Positions 16,856 to 23,877 of a stretch of DNA of 23,877 bases are shown here, one piece after another (positions within the stretch are counted from its first letter, which is position 1; each line of letters begins with the position of its first letter). The stretch is taken from contig MARA01000131.1 of NCBI GenBank assembly GCA_001792895.1, positions 1 to 23,877 of the forward strand. The letters are read 5' to 3'. This DNA comes from Lentinus brumalis. Its lineage: Eukaryota > Basidiomycota > Agaricomycetes > Polyporales > Polyporaceae. A program made the position numbers and the translations under genes. Under the pieces are notes generated by a model that did no database searches, was not told the origin of the DNA, and saw nothing but the letters and a program-made list of their open reading frames with translations.

Positions 16856-18332
16856 CGATTCTATTTCGGACCGGTGGCATTCGTAGTCTAGTTCTTGATG
16901 TACGTACAGTAATACTCCCCGCCGTGTTTCTTGTCCGTGCCGCGCAGTCTTGCTGTCATCGGCCGTCGTGCATGACCTGCATATCTGTTTAAAATAGCAT
17001 CAGAACGTGTTCTGTACGCAAGCATGCGAGAACGTACCAGTGAACATGTTCCCAAGGGGACTCAACGTTCGTAGCGTGCTTGTGCCACCGTCTCCGAATT
17101 GGCCGCTATGTTCTTCAGGGTCCAGCAGCCGGGAAAAGCTGCCCAATGGGCGAGTGCCATCGAGATCGAGACGGAGCGCCGTCCTGCGTGCTTCTGATGT
17201 CTCATTCGTAACGTGTTCCGCAGGCGACAAAATCAGAACACGAGAAGTAACGGCAGCCCGTTCTTGACGAGCCTCCGTGGCCAGACATTGACTTTGCCCG
17301 CCACTTATGTCGAGGGCAACCTAAAGCAGCCCATCTGCGGCCCTCTCGTCAAAGGCCTCGGAGGTACCGCGACAGAGCAACATGGAGCGTGATCGGTTCT
17401 GCGTGGACACAGTCAGAAGATCCATTGGAAGCGATTCCACGGCGAGGACGTACCAAGAGAGCAACCGCAGCGCACTGCTGCCGTTGTCTAAGGGTCTATG
17501 CGACCGTGCACAGCCAACGACCCTGAAAGCACGTCGTCAGAAGTCGAGAAGGACTCGAGGATAGCGGAAGCATGCGTACCTGGAGCGGAGCGCTCATCCT
17601 TCCACATTGTAAGTTGCGACGCGAGGCTGGGCGGCGTTGCGGCTGTTCGAAGGCTGCCGTCAGTGAGCAGCCATTCACGCTCCTCCTTCGTCCCTCTAGT
17701 CGGCGCTCAGTAGCACCGTGTTATGGACACAGATAGACGGCAGCTCGAGCAGACCTCGAGCTCAGGCAGCATACAAGTCGGCACACGGTGACTCGGAGGA
17801 CATCAAGTGCCGTGGCTGTTCGGTCGGCGAGCTTCGAATGGATAACAACTAGTCCGATCTTGACGTGCGTACCTGTCCCGGGTTCTTGCGTGCTGGGCAA
17901 TGTCGTAAACTCAGTGTAGCTTTGCGGGGCCGCATAGCCTGAAGTTCGAAGGAGCGAAGAATGAACGGATCAGAAATTGTTCTGGAAGAGAAGGAGAAAC
18001 GTACCGATCGTTCGTATCCACCCGGCTTCACTTGAAACGCGTCCTGCCCTCGTCCTTCCTTGTGGCAGCCTTACGAGTGTCCACAGCACGGAGAGCTTGC
18101 AGACGGCAAGTTCTGTGCAATGCACGACGTCACGGCTGGGCAGAACAAGCCTATCAGGATGCGCAGAGGAAGCAGGAGGTCGCGGACGTACCGACGAACA
18201 CCGCCGTCGCCCTGCCGTGGACGAACATTCGCGGCACTCTGCGCTTCCCTCGATCTGGCAGCAATTTTGGATCGGCTAACGCCGATCGCACGCAACCTCG
18301 CCAGCGGCCGCCGACTTCTGCAGGGTCCCTTG
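16856..18332. other. Degenerate stretch after gene B (unit 2), with relic R0
   Basis: Homologous to 7242-8600 but clearly diverged and mostly longer. It holds the AACGTGTTC words (about 17002-17218) and the R0 relic near 17515-17600 (GTCGTCAGAAGTCGAGAAGG, then GGAGCGCTCA). Open frames in one unit are not kept in the other, so no gene is called. A minus-strand frame at 17000-17230 and its unit 1 counterpart share about 30 residues (TSEARRTALRLDLDGTR region) but differ at both ends. Confidence 0.45.
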
Positions 18333-19791
18333 ACAGACGGCGTTACCTTTGTCGGAGTCGTGCAAGAACTCGTCGATGCGCAGGCGCAGACGTCCCCGCA
18401 ATGCTTCACTCTAGTCAGAATTTGTGCGTACACTTGATCAGCAATGCATACCGCACTGGGAACATACCGGCCATCCACCGTCCCGTCCAAGACTCGAGTC
18501 CTCGACGAACCGTCTGCACGGCACGCCCGAAAGGCTGAGTTTGTCCACGGCGTCCCATCAAGGGTCCTGCTGCAGCACCGGCAGCCGATGCGACCTAGAA
18601 CGAGCCCGCGGCCGTCCGAGTCAGAACTCTCGAAGACGATGCTCGATACGAGACGGAGCGCTCACCTTGAGAGGTCGCGACATGCACGGCGCCGTCCGAG
18701 GTCTTCCATGTGCGAATCGCAAGCCTCCATCAGCAACCAGCTACGCGGTACCGTGAGCAAGCGACCAAACACTCGGAAACGAACACGAGCGAACGTACGT
18801 TGCTCGACTATCGGCTCCCGGGCCCCCGCACGCCATCCTCTTGACTCCACCTCTATTCCAACCTGCAGCTCGCCGGAAGCCCTCTCTCGACCGCCCTTGC
18901 TTTCCGCTATCCGTCGCCAGCTTGCTGGACAGAAGAGTGCCGAGGAGGTTGGCGACTCCGTAGCTGCACGAGCTGGCGAGGTGAGTATGTCTTCAGAGCG
19001 GCAGATCAGGATACGGGCTGACTCGGACAGAGCCCTCGTGCTCATTCAGACTCCCGTCCCTGTCCAGAAGGGGTGCGTCAGGCTTTCCCGCATAGCGTGC
19101 TCGACGAACGAGGCACTCACCGACTGATTGTGCTTCTGCAGCCTTCTCGACGCTGCGTCTCTCGAGTCGACGGCGCGGTGCGTTTCCTTGTTCACTGGAA
19201 ACGCCTCCGGACATCCTCTGACCTTCGTGATAGAGTGCCCTGCGTCTGGAAGGCCGTCTAGACAGTTGGTGAGTCTCCAGAAGGGCCGAAGTCCTGTATA
19301 GCACTCACCGAGTTCTTGCCAGCGTCGAGGTCCGTCTACAAGACGTCTGAGAGCGAGAGCGGGTACGTCAGTTCCCCCGCTCGTGCCGGCAGATCACTGA
19401 CGTTCCGAGGTCTTCGCATCCCACAGAGATCGGAAGAACGAGATATATTGCGCGTTCGCTCAGGACCATTACAAACCTAGTGATTACTGTAGCGTAGACA
19501 TACCTGTACCACCGCTCTCCGGGTTCGCGTGTAGGACGGGCCGGAGGCCGTGGAATGGCGACGGACTCGTGGATGTGCGGGGGCCGTGCAGGATGCACCG
19601 GGAGAGCGGCGCACGCTGCTGGATTGGGCACGAAGGCGGCGGGGCCGTGTCCCGACGACGTCTCAGACGTGTCGGGGTGCCATGACGTGTGTGGGCTGTT
19701 CAGTGGACCACTGGATGCGGGGGCGCGAGGGCGCGACGGTTCTGCGCTCGACGTCTCGTCGGGACGTTGCTTGCTTCTAGCGCGTCTTGAT
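18333..19791 (+). repeat. Nested repeat R1, unit 2
   Basis: Counterpart of 8600-10038, and like it an old diverged direct repeat of R2 (19967-21507). From 18437 on it is nearly identical to unit 1. The first 100 bases, before the block edge, differ by several indels. Confidence 0.7.
18336..19685 (+). CDS. R1 micro-exon gene, unit 2 copy, candidate
   Basis: Candidate exons: first exon to 18752 (phase 2), 18869-18980, 19031-19072, 19142-19177, 19234-19268, 19323-19362 and 19427-19685. Introns are 116, 50, 69, 56, 54 and 64 nt, all GT-AG, most with CTGAC or CTGAT upstream of the acceptor. Exons 2-5 chain in frame here (LLSAIRRQLAGQKSAEEVGD in exon 2; SALRLEGRLDS in exon 5). Entering exon 6 in the frame conserved with R2 requires one base fewer in exon 5, so a lesion, a consensus error or a mis-set junction remains. 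Exons 6-7 read SVYKTSESES, GDRKNEIYCAF and VDIPV. The start was not found; the coordinate marks where homology with R2 begins. In exon 1 an indel near 18420 also breaks the frame relative to unit 1. Family unknown. Confidence 0.36.
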
Positions 19792-19964
19792 TCGACCTTC
19801 CAAGGCGGCGGTCTAGACGGTGCGACCCTGCTATTTCCGGGGTGGCCGTGCGAGTCGCTCAGAGCAGCATGCCGGCACTGGAGGACCCGCGGAGTCCTCG
19901 CAGAAGTGTCTGCAGAACGCGTACGTAAACTGTTGATATGGTTCAGTAGGTGTGAACGGAGATA

Positions 19965-21118
19965 ATGAAAATGGTGTCACCTTTGTCGAGGTCGTGCAAG
20001 ATCGTGTTTCCATGCGCAGGCGCAAACGTCCCGGCAACGCTGCGCTCATGTCAGCGTTGCAGCATTCGTGCGCACGCTCGATCAGCAGAGCATACCCCGC
20101 TGGAACATCCCCACCGTCCAAGGCCGCATCTGAGACTCGAGTCTCGACGACCCATCTGCACGGCATATCGGCGAGCTCCATTCAAGTTCTTTGCCATCAA
20201 GGGCTCTGCTGCAGCACCGCGACAATACAACCTGAACCAAACCGTCGTCATCAGAAGTCTCGAAAGCGAGAAAGATTGCACAGACGGAGCGCTCACCGTC
20301 AAATTAGCCCGATTCACGACATGCGGACCGCGCTTCCTTCCATTGATACTCCCGCCCTGGATATCCATCAGCCGTCGGGGCGGACGCTGCGCGAATCAGA
20401 GAGCGTGAGCAAACGGCCAAACACACCGAAACCGTGGCGACGATTCTGATTCCTGGGTACTTACTTGAGTACTCGCAGGCTCTCTCCGCGCCCCCACGTC
20501 GTCGTGACTCTGCTCCTTCCCATTCGGCAGCTGGTCAGCAACGTGTCCCCCGTCGGCGTCGACCTCGCTCTGCACGTCCGCCTGCCCTGCCCCGTGCCGC
20601 CATCGTACACCGCAAGACGCGTGCCCACTGCGAACGAGTGCGAGGACGTCGTGAGTGAGGTGCGTCGTCGACACGATGGCCTGGGCCCTGGCTGACAGCG
20701 TCGACGTCTCCAGCGTGAACGCGAGCACTCGCTGCTCGAAGAGGTACGTCAGGTTATCGTACTTGGCGTCTTCGGAGTACGACGACTCACGCTATCCTTC
20801 TGCAGGTTCCTAACCCTGTATCTTCTGACTTGTGCATGCGAGCCGTGCGTCCCTACATCTGCGACGCGCTTGCAGCTCAACTCACATCTTCGTTTCGCAG
20901 CGCGCCGTGTCTGGAGAAGACGGCTGTATGCTCGGTGAGTCTGATAATCATCGTGAGCACGCTGGCACTCACCGAGTTCTCGCCAGCGTCAGGGTCCGTC
21001 TGCACGACGTGTGAACGCGGGTACGTCGTCAGCCTGTCCGTTCCCCGACCAATCGCTGACTCCCGGCGTGTTCTCACTCAACAGGCATCAAGGGAACAAG
21101 ATATATTGCGCGTACTGA
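19965..21118 (+). CDS. R2 micro-exon gene, unit 2 copy, seven exons in frame
   Basis: Predicted exons: 19965-20404, 20479-20650, 20699-20743, 20806-20844, 20901-20934, 20987-21020 and 21085-21118. These sum to 798 nt, 265 residues plus a stop. Introns are 74, 48, 62, 56, 52 and 64 nt, all GT-AG. Exon 1 starts MKMVSPLSRSCKIVFP, contains CAGANVPATLRSCQR and ends with phase 2. The small exons read RRRLQREREHSLLEE, VPNPVSSDLCMRA and RAVSGEDGCML; the last two give SGSVCTTCERG and HQGNKIYCAY. The frame holds across all six junctions. Intron phases 2, 0, 0, 0 and the last phase 2 agree with R1. No known domain; two Cys in SVCTTC are not conserved in R1. It stops where R1 continues, so it may be truncated. 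Junctions were fitted by eye, which inflates apparent support. Confidence 0.4.
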
Positions 21119-21507
21119 CCATAACAGGTGTAGCAGTACAGTAGTGTAGTAGACGTACCGGTATTCGGCTTCGCCGTTCTCTGGCCTTGCGTGCAGGACA
21201 GGCGGACGTCGCGGCGGCGTGGTGCAGATCAGTGACGAGCAGCAGGACGTCGCTGGGCTCCGGGATGGGGAGAGCGACGTGGAGGGCGTCCACGGACGGC
21301 GGTACGCCGTGCGAAGGCGGGCAGGAAGGCGGAGGCCCCTGGCGACGTCTCAGACGTCGTCCTTCTCGCTGGAAAGGTCGCTGAGTGCGGTATTGAGGAG
21401 TGCCGTCGCGCGTCCTTGGCGTTGAGTGGGCCGCTAGGCCCGAGCGAGTGGCGGCACTCCAGTCGTCGTGGCACGCCGCGGTGTGTCGTGCTTCTAGCGC
21501 ATCTGTG
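19967..21507 (+). repeat. Nested repeat R2, unit 2
   Basis: Counterpart of 10215-11754 and almost identical to it. It aligns with R1 only as conserved islands, most clearly at splice-like sites and at the AGATATATTGCGCG block. Confidence 0.7.
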
Positions 21508-21820
21508 AGCTTCTTACCGCGGGCACAGACGGCTTGCCGTCGTGAGAGGGTCTGAGAGCGCGCCTGCTGTCTTGAGCGATGGGCCGCGGGAATTGTGCGT
21601 TGCCTTGTGCGACGGAGAAGTCAATTCCTCGGCCGCAAATGGCTGGATGAACGCTTCTGTAGCACTTACCCATCTCGTATTTCGTGCTATTGATCCGGAT
21701 TAGTGCTCGGTAGTGCTTGTCGGTTGGTGCTCGTTGAGTTGCGGTGGGCGGAGCTGGGTCGAGTCTGTAGGCGCCCATGAAAAGCAATGAGAACGGCGTA
21801 GCAGCGACCTCGTGGAATCG
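21494..21820 (-). CDS. Weak minus-strand candidate exons, unit 2
   Basis: Identical to 11741-12067: a frame open to the stop at 21494, with a strong GG|GTAAGT donor after STKYEMG and a 66-nt intron (21604-21669) that preserves frame. It lies tail-to-tail with the R2 gene. No start or upstream exon is established, and identity between units gives no selective information. Confidence 0.2.
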   Translation of the reverse strand, partial: RFHEVAATPFSLLFMGAYRLDPAPPTATQRAPTDKHYRALIRINSTKYEMGKCYRSVHPAICGRGIDFSVAQGNAQFPRPIAQDSRRALRPSHDGKPSVPAVRSSQMR

Positions 21821-22767
21821 CTACGAAGACGTTAACGTTCGTCGTAGAAGTGTTGATAGACCCTATAGCTAGAGTATCAGCATGTTTTCTTAGATAAAGA
21901 CCGGGATAATGAGATTTTTCTTACCTGGATGGACTAGATTGCGGCAGGGAATCGCCGTGCGAGGGCGACGGAGAGCGAAGACGTTCACGAGCGTCCTTCA
22001 GTGACGTCGAGCAACTGTTCGAGCGCGGCGTTATGTTGATACAAAGGTGGGCTGATGCATTACTGGCAGGGCGAGGGCGTGCGCAGGCTTGAAGGTTGAA
22101 CACTGCTGGGGAAGAGAAGCAAACGACGAGGGCAAGGGGCGTATTGTACGTGGACAAGGGAATAGGATCTGGCGACGCCTACAGTCAAGACACACCCGCG
22201 GACGTTGTTGCGGGTTGACCTGGACTCGGTGCTCAAGCCGGTCGCCCGACCTTGGGAGCTAGAGGCGGGCAGAGAGAGAGACCCATCGCGACGGGATTGG
22301 ATGCGAGTGGGGACGAGGGAAGCACTGCGAAAAGAGTAGTAGAACATACTGTATGCCCTGTGCCCGTACCCAGAATCTGCTCGTTGACCTATCACAGCAA
22401 CACTCCGGCAGCCTTGAGGCCTTGACCAACGGAGGCTGGCGGGAAGGGAGTTTGGAGCGCGTAGCAGAGAGCGGACGAGGGGAGCACACAGAGGGGGCGG
22501 AGCGATCCAAGGGGAGGGACATGCAAGGGCGAGAGCGCATGCAAGGACGCACGAGCGAAGTCGGAGGGGGCTTGACAGCGGCGGTCGGACGAGAGGGCAG
22601 AGAGGGTTGAGAGCGGCGCGAGGGCGAGAGACGAGGGCGAGCAAACAAGGAGCAACAGCGAGTGCCCGGGCAGACAGCAGCCAAGGCAGACAGCAGCCAG
22701 TGCAGCCAAGTCGCGTCGCGGTGACGCAACGTTCGCGGGCGCCTGGCACCGCGATCGACGCTCGGCG
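21821..22767. other. Unit 2 tail, purine-rich on the plus strand
   Basis: Matches 12068-13016, with one-base differences in G runs. It holds the same A/G-rich tract (about 22392-22660) and the paired GGCAGACAGCAGCCA repeat (from 22669). The long minus-strand frames are by-products of composition and shift register between units. It leads into the gene A promoter of unit 3. Confidence 0.5.
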
Positions 22768-23025
22768 ATCACCGAGGATCGGGGTGGTCTCGGTGAGCAT
22801 CTTGCTGCCTAGATGGTCGTGGACAGCACAACAGCGAGTGTGCACCGCTCGGAGAGGTGAATGCGGCTAACAGACAATAGATTGGCGGAGCCTATTTCGA
22901 TAAGTCACTGACCCGATAATTGCAGGGTTAGCGAGTACTTAACTTGCCAGTCCGGGACGGGATCCATCACTTGCCCTCCTCCTGCCCCTCGCGTCAGCAT
23001 CCTGTTGTTCTGCACTAGCTCGCCC

Positions 23026-23035
23026 TACATATACC
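23026..23035 (+). promoter_or_regulatory. TATA box of gene A copy 3
   Basis: TACATATACC in the same position as in copy 2, 118 bp upstream of the gene A start. The leader is identical to copy 2 except for a one-base loss near 23129. Confidence 0.55.
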
Positions 23036-23143
23036 CCGTCTCGTCCGAACACACACCCACTGTCCCCGCCATGTTCTGCGGCTTCTCTCGCTACACGACG
23101 TTGGCCACCCATCCAAGCCTCTGCCCTCACCAGCCACACCCCG

Positions 23144-23877
23144 ATGACGGAATGCGACTACTCCCCGGACGCCATCGAGCGTTACCAAGCCAAAATGAAG
23201 GGAGTTGGGAAGTGGGCGACCGAGCAAAGGTATCACGCTCCCACATATTCCAACCCCTTCCTCCCGAGGACCAGGCGTCCTCCTCTCGCCCGGCTGCCCG
23301 CACCCCCGCCCGGCAAGAGACATACCCCAGCCAGCACCTCGGCACCACGACCGTCCGCAGCCCACCCGCTCCCGGACTCTGCCCGCCGCCGCTGCGAGCC
23401 CACCGCCAGGGCACACCTCGCGAGCGTACGCCTACGCCGCCCAGCCCGACCCGCGCGCACCACGCCCCTCATCTTCATCACGCAACCGCACAGGTTCGCA
23501 GCCTCCAGCAGGCCGCTACCCATACCCGACCCCTGTGGCTCCCGGCGCACATCAAGCCGTCCCGCGGACATCTCCGGCGGGCTACCCGCCACCGCCGCCC
23601 GGGACGCGCCAGGTCGTGATGGAGTACAAGTACGTGCCCGGGCAGGCGATCAAGCTCCCGCCGCCGCGCAAGGGCGAGCAGTACATCATCGCCCGCCCAA
23701 GGGCGGCCGCCTCGAGGTCGTGAGCGACTCGCGCAAGTCGTCGTCGTCGCACACGCGCACGATGTCGCACTCGCACAGCAGCGGGAGCCGCGCAAGGGCA
23801 GCAGCCCGACGAAGACGAGCGCAGACCCGCTCTTCAAGCGGCTTCTCACGAACCTGACCCCGAAGATCGAGTGAGGC
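23144..23877 (+). pseudogene. Gene A copy 3: partial, frame-broken, cut by window end
   Basis: The first 40 residues match copy 2 (MTECDYSPDAIERY to NPFLP). Single-base losses then occur near 23263, 23325 and 23692; the three together restore frame at KGGRLEVV. A fourth near 23790 breaks it again. A G-to-A change at 23874 appears to make a TGA in the last bases. At least three of the four losses are one C from a C run, and the rest matches copy 2 perfectly, so this may be an intact gene with consensus errors rather than a true pseudogene. The C-terminal ~23 codons lie outside the window. Confidence 0.6.

Larger units (their letters stand above)
13017..22767 (+). repeat. Tandem segmental unit 2 (about 9.75 kb)
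   Basis: This is the second full copy, in direct orientation and abutting unit 1. It is slightly longer than unit 1 because unit 1 has many small deletions relative to it. Gene B is uninterrupted here, gene A reads through without a local frame shift, and several R1/R2 exons that are out of frame in unit 1 are in frame here. It is the best template for annotating the unit. Confidence 0.93.
18437..23877. repeat. 5.44-kb near-identical block, copy 2 (pairs with 8690-14131)
   Basis: This spans the tail of unit 2 and all of partial unit 3. Offsets against the first block drift only between 9746 and 9753, through isolated one-base indels in homopolymers. Single-base losses become denser in the last 750 bases, as expected of lower consensus quality near a sequence end. 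Confidence 0.85.
22768..23877 (+). repeat. Tandem segmental unit 3 (partial)
   Basis: This third copy follows unit 2 directly and is cut off by the window end inside gene A. It matches the start of unit 2 (13017-14131) almost perfectly, apart from single-base deletions, mostly in C runs, and a substitution in the last few bases. The array therefore continues beyond the window or the assembly stops here. Confidence 0.9.

Noticed and set aside
23877..23877. Telomere at the window end
   Set aside because: No TTAGGG-type repeats are present; the sequence simply stops inside gene A.

Overview
The window looks like nuclear DNA from a filamentous basidiomycete, most likely an Agaricomycete of the Polyporales type. 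It is GC-rich. Its introns are short (about 48-116 nt) with GTNNGT donors, CTGAC-like branch sites and CAG/TAG acceptors. One gene encodes a low-complexity Ser/Pro-rich protein whose N-terminal pattern (YSPxAxERY...W...NPF) I associate with polypore hypothetical proteins. That taxonomic call is inference. I see no rRNA, tRNA, CRISPR, prokaryotic operon or recognisable transposase.

Layout: 1-3345 is unique left flank with one weak spliced-gene candidate (2123-3053). From 3346 to the end the sequence is a head-to-tail tandem array of a roughly 9.7 kb unit. Unit 1 is 3346-13016, unit 2 is 13017-22767, and unit 3 (22768-23877) is cut off by the window end. Each full unit carries, in order: a TATA-box promoter; gene A (265-267 aa, disordered, Ser/Pro-rich, unknown function); about 1.6 kb with no convincing gene; gene B (about 300-340 aa, unknown function, with a probable 66-nt in-frame intron); a degenerate stretch; two diverged nested repeats (R1 and R2) that each appear to hold a micro-exon gene; a weak minus-strand candidate; and a purine-rich tail leading into the next gene A promoter.

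The array is a mosaic. The first half of unit 1 differs from unit 2 by many substitutions and indels. From 8690 onward, 8690-14131 is almost identical to 18437-23877 and differs mainly by single-base homopolymer indels. This implies very recent duplication or gene conversion, or an assembly-graph effect with long-read consensus errors. Several apparent frame breaks (gene A copy 3, some R1/R2 exons) may therefore be sequencing errors. Gene B copy 1 lies in the diverged part and looks more like a real pseudogene.

The least expected signal is in the nested repeats. In both R1 and R2, exons of about 34-45 nt alternate with introns of 48-74 nt on the plus strand, and intron order and mostly phase match between the two. 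Protein patterns such as CAGA[DN]VPA and N[EK]IYCA[FY] are conserved in frame. I recognise no family for it. No common pathway for genes A, B, R1 and R2 can be read from the sequence; what links them is co-amplification.
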